NCBI GenBank assembly: GCA_964247055.1
Contig: OZ176050.1
Location: 4,092,001 to 4,156,000 of the forward strand
Source of the DNA: Paragordius varius
Taxonomy: Eukaryota; Nematomorpha
Length of the DNA stretch: 64,000 nt
Direction: 5' to 3'
Of this stretch, positions 13,172-26,310 are shown piece after piece. Under the pieces are notes generated by a model. The model was not told where the DNA came from, did no database searches, and saw only the letters and a list, made by a program, of their open reading frames with translations. The translations under genes were made by a program, and so were the position numbers. Numbering within the stretch: position 1 is the first letter of the stretch; each line of letters starts with the position of its first letter.

Positions 13172-15437
13172 ATGTGTAACAAAAAGATAATTTTGATATT
13201 CCGATACAATAAAAATGAGATTTGGTGTAATAATAAAAGCAGCAGAGACGGGTCAAACTAATTCTAATTTTTTTGGGTAGTGAAGTAATCCAGTGTAATG
13301 AATATAAAAAGGCACGAAAAAGGGGCTATTTAAACTAAACTAGTGTCTAAAACAAAAGAGAACGCAAAATGTTATTATTGAGGTTATCAGGTGGTGTTGG
13401 TATAATTTGCTGTTGTATAGATTTTTTTTCAAAAATCAAGGTCCATTGAAAATATTATATTTTACATGTTTGTGTTGTTGAATGTTTGTATTTATATAGT
13501 TATGCTTTCTCGAAATTTTTTTAGCTAGCTCTCTATAATCAATAATTTCGGCGTAGATAAATGATAATAATAAAATATAATAGGAATAATGAAAAAAACG
13601 GCGTAATTACAATGAGAAGCGACGAACAATTTTTTGTGCGACAATGTGCGTCGTATTTAAAAATAATTTTATCAAATTTAGATCAATAAAATTTCAAATT
13701 ATTTCGTTGTAAACTGATGAAATCACGTTACATTTATTAATCATTTTCTTCAATATTAATAATATAATATAAAAAATTTAGAAGTTGTTTTTATAAAAAA
13801 ATGTTTTTATGAAAAAACATGCTTTGTTTTCTTTTTTAACGATAATATCTATAATAATAAAAACCACACTATTGTTTATTAGTTATGTTATTTATTTTTT
13901 AAAAACGCATCATACTGTAAATATGATAAATTTGAAGATGTACATAAATTAAAAATTAATTTAAATTTCTATTTATTATTATATATATAATTTAAATTTA
14001 ACCATAAAAAGTGTGCTTTTAAACAATTTCAGAACAACCTTAGTATACTATTTTCAAACTCTGCAGAGATGATGAAATTATCATATACTGAAAAATACCT
14101 AATATGCATACAATGGTAAAAATATAAATACATAATACATGTAACGAATATACATGCTTTTTTTCATAACCTAGTAAACAACGCGTGTTACCTTATGAAT
14201 GAATGCGAAATAATGCATTCGATAAAGTTATTTTAAATTAAAAAATTTCAATTTATGATTTATCCTTTTTATAGCAAGTAAAGCAATTAATTTACCAAAA
14301 CTTTGACAAAGCAACAATTTACACCATATTTTATGATTCTTAATCACAATGAATATAAATTTTATGAAAAAATTGGCATAAATGTGATATGAATGTGTTA
14401 CCAATAATTTTTTGATATGATATTGTATAATGCATGCGCAATATTTATACATGATAACAATAAAAATCAATTCAAGGTTAATATATCGATTTTGCATTGT
14501 GCGCGTTCTTACATAAAAATATTAAACACGAGAGAGAAACTTGCAATTATTTTTAATTTGTCGCTATATATTCCACGTGGAAACAGGCTTTTTATTGCCT
14601 TTGTTTTGGCCAGCCAGCTATTGCATAAAAATATTATTAAATTATTTGCCTTAAAAGAGTTTTAAAATTGGTATACTATATCATTTTCTTTTCCTAAATA
14701 AAATCTATAAGTTGAACACGAGGAAAAAATTATTTTTATTTCCTAGAAAGTGACTTTTCATAATTTGTCGTAGTCGTCCTATATTATATATATTGCTCTA
14801 TCTTTTTCCGCTAGCAAACGCTATTTTCTATAAAAAAAATACGCTTATGCAAAAATAGTAAATATATATAATGCATATTGGAAATAAAATTATTTAGTCA
14901 TTTAAAAATCAATAATATCGATCTCAACCAAATTAGATAAGTTACTAATTACTATATATATTTATTTAATCTCTCATAAATTGATTTTTTATTAGATAAA
15001 CCCTCTGAACTAAAAAAATATTAAAATTAAATGTCCGTTTTATAAGGATTTTCAATCCATAAGACTAAAATATTATATTCATGCGAATAAGTCGTAAACC
15101 CAAAATACATATTTATAAACTATTTTTTTATAAGTAATTTTTAAAAAACGCGACAAGCTTTTATCACGTTGAATATGAGGCGATAATTATGACCCAATAA
15201 TTAATTTTATTATAAAGTTTTTTCCTAACATATTTTACATTCCATAAATGAAACCATATTCTTTGATGTCATTAATTTGATTAATTATTATAAAAAAAAC
15301 TAGCGTTAAAGTTAATTGCAATCATATTGTTTAAAATAAACAATTATGACTCTAGTTTGTATTCAAAAATTTGGTTAATAGGGATAAAAAAGGAAATGAA
15401 AAGTTAAATTGATAGGGACAACGGTCTGGAAAAATCA
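13172..15437. other. spacer upstream of the MXD gene
   Basis: AT-rich DNA with no recognisable gene or repeat family. It should contain the MXD promoter. Apart from the E-box at 14,574 I see no defined motif. The open frames at 14,228-14,497 (minus) and 14,417-14,665 (plus) overlap on opposite strands and look like chance. Confidence 0.5.
14574..14579. promoter_or_regulatory. CACGTG E-box upstream of MXD
   Basis: The E-box lies inside the 10-bp palindrome CCACGTGG, about 1.4 kb upstream of the MXD start codon. It is a possible autoregulatory site. Confidence 0.3.
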
Positions 15438-15445
15438 GTATATGG

Positions 15446-17099
15446 CAGGGCTTCTTAAACTATGGGTCGCGACCCCGTTTGGGGAAAATTATGGGGTCCC
15501 GAGTGATGAAAATACAATTAACAAAAAATGTTTTTTAACTTGTAAAATTTTGTTATAAATAAAAATAACAATCATCATAGATAAATATATCATACAATCT
15601 TCTGGTTCGGAAAGACTGTTTATACCAGGATTTCTATTCTGGTCATTATATTCCATATATTTATAAAATAAAAAATACTGGTTTTGTGATCTGTTTCCGG
15701 AAAACCGATAGACTTATTCAAATCCAAATGTCAAAAAATTTAATTATTAATGAATGCCCCGACAATAGCTTCGCCCTTTTTTTAAATTAGGCGCCCATCG
15801 GGCCCATCCCGTGTAAAAAACGTTTTTGTTATATCAGTGGTCCACAAAAATCGTGCCTTTAAAACAATTTTCCGGAAAACGTTTAGAACCATTTGATTTT
15901 AAATATGATTTTTTTTACTTTGTTTCGATTGCGCCGAACATAGTCGGCTTACTTTTTTAATTTAGGCTCACTTTTTACCGGCTTCCCCCGTAAAATGCCA
16001 TTTTTTCATAAAAAGCAAAATAACTTTTTGCCCAGGGCATGAGACCGTTAAAATTCAATGATTCCAGGTATTCCCTGTAGAAAATTTTAGTCTTGCGTTT
16101 TATTAATATTGGCTGCTACGATAGCGACTAAAACTGCCCCACTATATAGAAATTACGTTGTTTTGGAGCTAATTTACAGAAAATTAATGAAGCCATATGA
16201 GCTCATTAAAAGCTTGAAATAGTCGAGCTATTTTTATTAGCCGTTAATTTGGGGTCTTTATGCCCTAAAAACACGCCATCATATAACGATTATTTAGTGT
16301 TGAGGTATTTTTTCGAATAACCCATGAGACGATGGTATAGATGATTCCAAATATTTGCCCTATAAAGGCTAAAAATTTAACTAAGCGCTTTTCCCACATA
16401 GGTCTATGGGTAGGGGTCTAGTTTAAAACTGAGAGGCCATACAAAAAGGCGTAGTTTTGGAGCTGATTTATAAACTTAAGAAGTCACACGAGTTCAGTTA
16501 AACACATTTCTGGGGAATTTGTATAATATCATTTTTTCCTTTAAAAAGGGACCACAAATGATTTACTTTTTATATCCCTTGATCCCAGCTGTGTGAACAC
16601 AATTTCAAAATAGTACTTTTAAACATGATTTTGTAAAACGAAAATCATAAAATAAATCCAATGATAGTTAAAAATTAACTAAGGGAGAGTTTAAATATAG
16701 TCAATTTCGAGTAAACAATATTTAAGCCTATGCTAACCCCGTAAAAGAATAATTAAAGACATTCTTATTATTAAATATGTTTTTCATTATTTCTTTATCT
16801 CCATTAATTCTTTTTATTGCAAATTAATAAGGATAATTATCGGTGAGGCTGCGTCACAGCGAAGCGCACGGCCCGCTAGTATCTTTTATAAATTTACTAT
16901 GAATCAGATAATGTTAGAGAAATTTATGAAAATGTAGATTTATTTTTGTCAATCTCTTAATATAATCCTAAATATTATCAACAAAATTTCTAAGTGTTAC
17001 TTCGAAGAAACTATTATTTTTCTTTTATATTTGTTGGGGTCGTTAAGAAACTCGCAATCATAAATGGGGTCGGGAACTAAAAAAGTTTCATAAGCCCTG
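15446..17099 (-). mobile_element. hAT element (ZBED5-like group), copy 1, carrying a Helitron-like insert
   Basis: The element starts CAGGGCTTCTTAAACTATG and ends CATAAGCCCTG, with a perfect 8-bp target duplication GTATATGG on both sides (15438-15445 and 17100-17107). The subterminal blocks with GGGTCGCGACCCC and GACCCCAA match, in reverse orientation, those of the hAT at 50,987-52,457. Between about 15,650 and 16,879 the sequence is unrelated to hAT and belongs to a second repeat. No transposase frame survives in this copy. The 8-bp duplication and CAG ends identify the hAT superfamily firmly. Confidence 0.85.
15652..16879 (+). mobile_element. Helitron-like non-autonomous element inside the hAT
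   Basis: The insert starts near a TC followed by CATATATTTATAAAA and ends in a GC-rich short hairpin (GCGAAGCGCACGGC) then CTAG before a T. The 5' TC, 3' hairpin, CTAG end and lack of inverted repeats are the Helitron pattern. About 800 bp of its interior is repeated at 48,745-50,580, including CTGTTTCCGGAAAACCG and GACAATAGCTTCGCCC. The exact 5' base is uncertain because the preceding base is not A. No Rep/helicase sequence is visible. Confidence 0.5.
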
Positions 17100-17108
17100 G
17101 TATATGGG

Positions 17109-17970
17109 TAGGGTGACCAGACGTCCCGCTTTCTCACACTTTGTCCCGCGTCCCGCTGCGTTTTTGAAATGTCCCACTTTTTCACGATTATGTTATCTTT
17201 AAAATCTATATCAATTTTAAATTAAATTTTTTTATTTTTAAATTAAATTATTAATTTTTTTCGAATATATATCATATGATTATACATTTTGCTTCCTAAT
17301 CCTACTGCCAACATTATCAAAATACAAATTAATACCACAAATCGGTACCTTATACGTTAACTCCAGAAAATTAAGGCAATAAAATATTTTTTTATGCTAA
17401 TATTTTAGTTATAAACATTATCAAAAAGACAAATTAATACAACAAATCGGCAGCTTATACGTTTACTCCAGAAAATTAAGGCAATATAATATTTTTTTAT
17501 CCTATATTAGCTTAAAAATATGAGTACAAAAAAAGGTTGTAAATTCAACGATGAATTAATGAAAGAATATCCTTTTATCAAAAAAATCGAAGAACGAATC
17601 ATAAGTTAAATGTTCTCTATGCGAAATCCTAAAAAATAATTATATTAACATTTGCATAATATCTTTTTGGTTAATTTAAATTAAATTCTGGGAATCCGAA
17701 TTATCAAGGGTTAAAAAACTTGTGTTTTTGAACTATATTGAAATATTTTTTTGTCAGTGGATTCAAACATTAGGTTGTATAAAAAGTTTTGTTTCTGTTT
17801 ATTCTGTGAGACAGCCCTTTAGGAATGGAAAACAAAATACTTATTTCCTTATAAAATTTTGGATAGGTTTTGTAAGAAATGTTTACTTTAAATAATATTT
17901 TTGCCTGTATTTGGTTCCCGGTTTACTTGTTTTTACGCTACGGTGTCGGTTCTATTTCTTTTTCGGTTAA
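17109..17970 (+). mobile_element. hAT fragment with transposase N-terminus
   Basis: The sequence TAGGGTGACCAGACGTCCCG at the left edge is a typical hAT terminus. It directly follows the target duplication of the preceding hAT. At 17,519 an ATG opens MSTKKGCKFNDELMKEYPF, like the N-terminus ahead of the zinc finger in hAT transposases (FNxxLxKEYPF), but a stop follows after about 29 codons. A direct repeat of about 100 bp lies between 17,300 and 17,505. The right end is not found, so the end coordinate is a guess. Confidence 0.5.
17300..17505. repeat. direct duplication, two units of about 100 bp
   Basis: Two adjacent units share AACATTATCAAAA, CAAATTAATAC, CACAAATCGG-type sequence, CTTATACGTT and CTCCAGAAAATTAAGGCAAT. 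They diverge by only a few positions, so the duplication is younger than most repeats here. It lies upstream of the hAT transposase ATG and may be subterminal transposase-binding sequence. Confidence 0.65.
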
Positions 17971-18377
17971 ATAGATAAGATGTTAGCTCCGCCATTATTA
18001 AAATGTCAGATGTTTGTTTCATTTGAATTCGGAAGGCACTTAAGTTTTAGACTTTACAATTTAGATAATATAATATTGAGTCTTTTTTGCATAATAAATG
18101 TCGATTTAACAAAAGTATTATTTTATTTAGCCAGTGAAAAGTTAAAGATACAAATTGGAGCTAATATTATTAAATAAATCAAAATTCTAAAAATAAATAC
18201 GAATTGATAATGTTTTGTATAAGTATTACCACCATGTTTTTCAATTTAAATTTAATTTTAGTTTACATTTCGTTTATATCATTATTTCGCGGATTTATCA
18301 TTTGTTGATAAGATTAGTTTAAACCAGGGATACCTATTCGGTAGCCGCATTTACGCCCGAAAATTCTGGTGGACGTT

Positions 18378-18418
<41 letters not shown>

Positions 18419-19302
18419 GCAATGATAAATTTAAATTTCAAACATAATACTTTAAAATTCAAACAGAATATAACTATTTTATCTAGTTTTTGCCAATTAA
18501 ATATACTTAAAAAGTTGGAAATATCTGGTATATACAATTACTGGATCTGAAAAATATACTGGGTCTTTTATTAATTAAAAATTAGGGATCCATGAGAACT
18601 TTAACACTCACCTGCCTAAGGCTGACATTGATCACGAGTATATATGGGATTTTCGGTTTGATATGGCAAACCAACGCTCAGTATATAATTCTGGCGTCCT
18701 AACCAGTATAAAATTAAGTTAACTTGCATTTTCTCAATAATGTTAAAAATTTAATTTGGAAGTTTCCATAAGCTGGGACTGAAGCTTGGGGCCGATGAAT
18801 ATAAGTCCATGGCATGTAATAAATTAATGCCTAATTTTGGACTTCCAACTTTACTGTTAAATTGCATGACACCATAATATATTAATAACATAGCGCAAAA
18901 ACTATATCATTATTATATTTGGTTGTATTGTAAAAATTTCGATGTAATTGTTAAATTACTTTTTTCTAATTATTATTGAACCAAGGTGATTTAACTGGCA
19001 GATAAGTATCATTTTAAAAAATAAAATAAGAGGAACATGGTTAATCATCTTTGGATTATTTTAACTGAATCTTATATAGTTTGCCAAAAGAATATATTGA
19101 TGTTTTGGAGAACACCATTATAAAAGAAAAAAAATACATACACTAGGTTACGTTAAAACTATAAATCAGTAAATAAATGTTCAAGTCGTGTAGATCAATA
19201 CTCTTTATTTCATTAAAATAATAATCATATAATAATGAAAAAAAATCATATTTATGAATACACATATATATATATATATATATATTATTTGATGAATTTT
19301 CT
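17971..19302. other. spacer downstream of CWC27
   Basis: AT-rich DNA with no supported gene. It holds a TA microsatellite (18,379-18,417) and a 32-bp segment at 18,601-18,632 (AACACTCACCTGCCTAAGGC and following) that recurs at 45,278-45,309. An AATAAA on the minus strand at 19,209-19,204, 94 nt past the CWC27 stop, is a good poly(A) signal for that gene. Confidence 0.5.
18379..18417. repeat. TA microsatellite
   Basis: About 19 uninterrupted TA units. Similar arrays occur at 26,269-26,307, 28,518-28,541 and 50,580-50,627. Confidence 0.95.
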
Positions 19303-22300
19303 TTATCTAAACGGTTTCACAAACGGACCCGTAAACCGTTTAAGTTCTCGTTCGGCTTGTTTCGCTTTCTCAGCGGCGAGATCTTTGGGTTTTGGTTGAC
19401 CACCAAATCCAAATGCCCCACCGGAACCAGAAGCCTTTTCGCCCTTTGAATTTGGCGGTGCTTTGTAATAATCATAGTTGTAATGCAGTGTCCTATCATA
19501 AGCCCCATAATTCGTGGCATTGTAATTGTAATTGGATTGTTGTTGAGTGTAAGCATTAGAGTTAACAGCATAAGTAGGGCGTTGTTTTGTTCCGTCCCCT
19601 TCCCTCCTACGCACATTAATAGGATTGCGGGGATCATCAATGTCATAAAATTCGGCTGGGTTAATGCTACAAGCATCTTTGCGCGTTTTCTTAAGCAAAA
19701 ACCAATCCTCAGTGGCAGAGTCTGAATCATCACTTTCACCACCGGATTTATCTACGCAACATATTTTTAATGAAATTATATTGAAAAATGGACAATAATT
19801 TACAAGTATACAATATTGAATAATTGTAAAATCAGTAGTTTTGATTCCATTACTGGAGAATCGTTATCAAATAATTAACAATTTTTAATTTGTTATCCCA
19901 AAAGATATTTTAACCTATGGAAAATGAATACATTTTTTATAAAATTTATAATACGTAAAATAAGGAGTATCAATTTAATATATCCATATTTGTATCATTC
20001 AAAATAAATAACCGAATAAGTTTAAAATATGTATGTATAAAATCCTAAAACAACAAAATTATAATGTCTGTGCATTCATTTGTCTATCTTATCCATCACA
20101 TTTAGATTATAAACAAGAGTTAAAATTACCAAATCCCATTTTAAACGTGTAAAAACAAAATTGACGGTTAAAAAAACACAAATATACGTATCATACCCTT
20201 TTTCCTCAGTTTTTTCTTAGATGATGTTTTAGATTGAACATCATCAGTAGCAGCATTGCCATTTTTATCAAGATTTTTGTTGTTGTTGTTGTCCTCGGCT
20301 AAAACTTGTTCCAAAAACTGTTTTTTCTTTTTCTTTTGATTCTGGATGGTTAAAATCTCGTTGGCATTCACCCCACCAGGAGGGTATGTGCCACCCTCAA
20401 AAGAACCATCAGTGTCACTTGACGAGGATGCTTCGCGATCAGAACATACGAAAGCATGACCAGCTCTAATCCGCCCCCAAAAAAGAAATAGTATTAATAA
20501 AAGACTCAAACATTAAAATTTGATGTATAAGCGTTACTCTGACTCCGTCGACAGACATTATCATTCATCATGCAAGGAATAATATATTTTTTTCTGAAAT
20601 AACCAGACAAAAAAAGATTAATATGAATTTTATGTTTGGAGCTTAAGGGCTTTAACATGTGTGTTATTTAGATAAAAAATCTCTTGAATCATTATTAATT
20701 AGATATAATCTCAGATATTTTCCGAAAAATGTTTCAAAATCACGTTATTTTTATATGAAGGCGTATTTGACATGGCGTACGGCCTTAATGTGCTAGTTTT
20801 TGAAGAACTATGACGAATTTACATTAAAAGTTTTCATTTTGGTTTTGGATAATCAAAATTAAAGTAAAGTTTGATCGAATGATAAATAGAGGAATTTTAT
20901 AATCACTCAAATCAGTTTTTAAAAATATAAAACAAGTCCAATTATTAAAAAACAAAACGTATTAGATAAAAGACAAATACTCTTTTGATGAAAGCCTAGC
21001 CTTTTAAATTTAATACATAACCGTTATCATTAAAATTGTGAGATATGTAACAGATTGTGATATCAATTCACATTCTAGTTCCTTATTTTAAAATCAAGTT
21101 CTTTTTAAAAATTAAGCAAAAAACCATGGTTGTTTTTTTAAAAGAACTGACTTTTAGTTTTTACGTTTTGTCTTCATATTTTCCACATCTTAAACCATCA
21201 CACCCTAAAAATATTTTTTTTAAAAAAAACAACCAAGCTTTTTTCCCTTATCCTGATAATACCTATCGTTTTGGATTGCACAACACTTTTAATTATACAT
21301 TTCACAATTTAATCATATAGGTTATGTAAAGGCTGTTTGGTTAAAAAAATGTGTCTTTTAGAGTTTACTATGTTTTATCTTGATATTTCAATTTTCACTG
21401 CAATCCCAAATAAAATACATATTAAAACATATCAATAATTTTAAATAAAATACATTTCGGAGATGCCTTTTAACGGGGTATTTGAATCGTTATCGTTAAC
21501 ATATTGGCCATTAGTTAAGGTGTACTTATTTTCATCAGCAATATCTTCCCACATTGCCAGTTCAGGATATAATTCTGTCAAATTCTTTTGTTTCATAATG
21601 GCTTCCTTAACGCGTCTCGATTTAGGTATTTTTTTGTAATGTACTTCATACTAAAATATGTTATTAATAAACTAATTTTATATATAAATATTTTAATAAA
21701 GCGTGAGGTAAAACATATCAACTAAAAATGCATTATTCCATTTGATTAAATGTACAGTGGACGCACCTCATAACGAAGTGGTAATAAATACATACTCATT
21801 TTTAGCATCATGGCTCTTTTTAAAAAATATACAAAATTTATTTTTTTTTGGATTAAAAAACATTTGGTGGTTGGTTAAATTCCATTAACCATATTTAATA
21901 ATATCTACAGATATAGCAAAAACTAATCAATAAAAAATGATAAAATTTAATTGTCTTATAAGAAGGTTCCATAATACTCACAAATTAATGATTTTATGGA
22001 AATATGTTTTAATTTTGAACGGTTATAACTTAAAAAGTAGCGCTTTATCAAAAATCGGAAATGATCATAAGATAATCAAAAGAAGCAGTTTTCGAAAAAA
22101 AGTTAATTAGAAACATATATATAAGGATTAGCTATTGAACCTGATTATCGACAGTTTGTTGATTAGATAAAACCCTTTCTTTAATTGAATTATCGCCTCT
22201 ATTTTGTAGAATGTTGTTGTCATTTAACGTTGATGATGATATATTCATGTGAGAAAAATCAGCATTTTGTTTTATGTCGGTGTTATTTGCCGAAGATTTC

Positions 22301-25300
22301 TTTTTGCTGTATTTTTGTTTTTGTTCATCCAAAAGTTTAGTTTTTTGTTCCAGCATTCTAGCGCGGAAATCGGTGAGCAAAGATAGTGTCTATTAGCAAA
22401 AAAATTAATATATCTTTCTTATTTCAGTCTTTGTGATCATATAATTTTTTAGGGATTGAAACCAGGACTTTTTTTGCTTTTTTGGCTCCCATTTTTTGAT
22501 ATTATAATCAAAAACGAAAAAATCTTGATCCTAGTTATACATTAGATCAAAATTATTCAATTTTTACCCTTAAATTAAACAAATCATTAAAATGTTTTCG
22601 CAATATCAATTCAAATTTATAACCTAATAGCTGTTATAAAATAGAAAGTCACAATACTACATTCATTATTAAAATATCGGAAAAAAACTAATCGAGTTAA
22701 AGAAACCTGTTGTTCCCTTTTATGACCCTTTTTGGGTAATTGATTTTTTCGTTCTTTGTAGACACGATTGGCATCCACGTATTCTAGCAGGGCTTCTTTC
22801 GTTAATTCTGATGCATATTCTGGATAAATGCGATTAATTATACAAAATATATATATGCATTATCTATAAGTTCTCCATTAAACAATAAATTTTTTAATAA
22901 AAGTAAGCCTAAGCCTCAATATCATATATATTGTTATTACTACCGATATTTGTTGCCATTTTTGATTTATTTTAAACCAATGATAAACTATAACAATTTA
23001 ATCTTATTTATGTATTAATTTAGCCGCAAAACACATTGATTTCTGGGTGATTTAATTTTTGTTTAAGATAAATGTAATTAAAATACCTCAATATATGTTC
23101 AAGGGTGGTAGTGTAAATATTTGATATTTTATTGAATAAATTATATTTATATTACTTTTACTATCTAATCTAAATGATTCATAAAATTGATAATTATATG
23201 GCAATTATTAAGTTCAACATACCTATATCTCCATCATCTTTATCAGATATGTGTTTCAGGGCCTGTAATTTATTTGGTTTAACCGGGTGTGTTGTGCTAA
23301 AATTATATTAAAAAAAAATAAACACATTAATTTATCTCAAAAAATTATTTAAATTGTAAATAAAAACAATTTATATTACAGATCATGATTGATTTCATCT
23401 ATATTTTCATTTGTGGATGGCGTTTTATTAGTTGCAAGGCTACCAATTTTTTGTTTAAGACTATCAACTTTTGCATTGTCTTTGAACTAAAATAAAAGTA
23501 TAAATATAATTGAATAAACTAGAGAATATATATAAAAAGAGAACTCGTTAACTGGCTATATTCTATTTATTTTGCAAATGCCAGAATTTATTTTTGTTTT
23601 TATTAAATTAACTTTGATTACATAAATTTTTTCAAAGAGTAAAATACATTTATATTAAAGTGTCACCCAATAAAATCGTTTCTCTCATCAGATACTAAAA
23701 TTGGTTGGATTATATTGATCGGCATAAATTTTATATTTCAATTTAAAATTATTAACAAAAAATCCAAAGACAATCATTTCTATGCCACCAATATAAACTA
23801 CAATATATACAATAAATGTTGATCATTTCACATTATTGTTGGCCAATTGGTAAAGCAGTAGTGTAAAATAAACGCATATTTTGTCCATAAATATATAAAA
23901 TTAATTTTGTAAGAGGGAAAAAATGGAAATTTCAATATTATTTGTAGTTTTTACACATACGCTATTGTATTGTCAATTGGCCAAAATGATATGAATTAAT
24001 CAACATTAATGTGCATACTGTATAAATGATATATATATACTTTATTGTCTTTTTCCGCCGCCCTATTCATTGCAGCCATGTCAATTAAATTATTATTTTC
24101 TTCGGCGTTTGCACTTTCCAGCTCCAAATCTATCACAGATTTTTTCAAGAGAGTTGGGTCATCGATCAAAAGATCGTGGCTACTTTTACTGCCAGTTTTG
24201 ATTTGCTTGAAATAAAAAACAAAACTTCATCATCATAAAAATCTATGTAAAAAACAATTTTGTTAAATAAATGAGCCTTCAAACTATAATTAGCAGATTA
24301 TTTTAATACAAGATCCTAGTTTTTCATAATAACAATCTCCCTAATACCCCTTATTATGCAGAATAATCTAAAATGCATTTTTTCATAAATAATATTTTAT
24401 AGATTTTCAAAAAGTGCAATAAAGCCATAAGGAACATATATATGTAAGTTTCAATATAATAAAAGAAAAGTGTATATCAGGGGTGGTCGACATGCGGCCC
24501 TTTGAGGTATTATCTGCGGCCCACGAAAAAATTTAAAAAGCTACCAAATAAATACGATAACAATATTGCTGATGAAATGTTAGTGAAATTTAATATATAC
24601 CATTTACGGTTCAAATCCACCCTAAAATAAATTAGGTGTTTTTTAAGATTAAATATTACCTATAATTTTATATATTTTTAAAAACAGAATTTTTTTGTAA
24701 TCAAAATAATACTAAAATAATAATAAACTTTGCCATAAAAATATATTATTAGCCCGAAATTTTATAATTTATTTTTAGGGTAAATTTGAATTGTTCGAAA
24801 GTGAATTTGAATTGTTATATCTCTTCCAATAAACAATGATAGCAAATTGATAAAATACATAGCAGTTAATATGTTTTGCAATTATTTTATAATAGTTTTG
24901 CTTAAAATTTAATAAAATATTTATTGTTGCCCATATATTTTTCGCGAATGAGCCCTCGCCAGCATTTGTGCAAGAACGTGGCCCGCGAAGCCATTTGTGT
25001 TAGACACTCGCCTAGTTGAAATAATATAAAATTTGGAGTTTACTATTGTATCGTCCATATCTCCTCCCTCTTCCTCATCACCAAAACTTAGGAGATTAAG
25101 ACTTTTCTTAGTTAATTGGCTATTATTAGCCAAATTCTTTTTTTGTTGAGATATGATAGATTCATTTTTAGCTGCTTCAAGCAGTTCAGTTCTCGAAGGT
25201 CGTGGAATGATATCGGTAAAGGGGTTCAGCAAAATCTAGTAAAAAAAGAAATAATTTAAGGCGATATATGTTAAGGGCGATTTACCCAAAAAATATTTTA

Positions 25301-26267
25301 AACGTAAATAATTTTATAAGTATGTGTAATAATGGGCCAAATTTAAAAATGTACTTCTAGGGCTTTTGAACGTAACTAAAAAAATTGAATTTAATAAAAT
25401 ACTCATCAGCGGTCTAATTTTTTAGGATTTTCGTTTCGATAGTTAATATACTGACAAATAAAAAGTAATATTGAATAAAAATATAATCAATTAACTAAAT
25501 GCTCATCACATATACAAAATTAACAAATAATTTTTAATATTAGTTGTATATTATATAGATTAATTATTTATGCTGTAAGATTTTAATTACCCCAAAACAA
25601 TGTCTTATGATTTCAAAAAATAAGTTATATATTAACAAAAGAAACAATAAAAACTTATAATTTTAATCCTGAATAATGCAAATTTCAATGATAAAAATTG
25701 AGAATTTTAATAATCAATGAAAAAATTGTAAAAAGGTAGAAAGCAGAATTAAAATTGAAATTATATCTATTTACAATTAGTCTCGGTTTCATATCCAAAA
25801 AATTTTTTTACATTTATTGCTCCGGTTTATATGTTAAACCGTGTTATTTCCTTTAAATATTAATTAAATGCTATTCCAATATATTATAAGCCACAAAAGT
25901 GGAAATAATTTATAAAATGTTATATTATTAGATCTAAATTTAACTTTTATTTTTCTAAAAAGAAATTTCACTCTTTTAAATAAATTTATATAGAAATCGA
26001 AATGGAAAGATGTATAAAAAAAATGGTTTTCTATATGTTTTAAAATGTTTGGAAACGATTGCGAAAACGGTTTAGGTTTCAATCCCTAGAAATAGTAAGA
26101 TAAAAGTTCTAAAATTCTAGAGCAGTTAATTTTAATTCATATAAATATATGTTTTCAAATAATAGACCTTTGTCGAGCGGATTTTCGGAGGCTGTATTGG
26201 TCTATCATTCATATCTGTTTGCATTTCATTCAGTTTGAGCATATTAAATTTTGTATCGCCCGTTATC

Positions 26268-26310
<43 letters not shown>

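Noticed and set aside
14228-14665. Overlapping open frames upstream of MXD
   Set aside because: They overlap on opposite strands and show no conserved motif or splice context.
19483-19725. Plus-strand open frame
   Set aside because: It is the antisense shadow of the last CWC27 exon.
19303-21650. A separate gene at the 3' end of CWC27
   Set aside because: The exons here join in phase to the upstream CWC27 exons, and [13 protein letters not shown] is the known C-terminal CWC27 motif.
24598-24625. tRNA B-box-like GGTTCAAATCC
   Set aside because: It is part of the TACC-A terminal iterons; no cloverleaf or A-box surrounds it.
24921-25043. Continuation of the CWC27 exon 5 reading frame to a stop at 24,921
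   Set aside because: This part lies mostly inside a hAT MITE, and a donor at 25,043 joins in phase to an exon encoding the family motif KSSHDLL.
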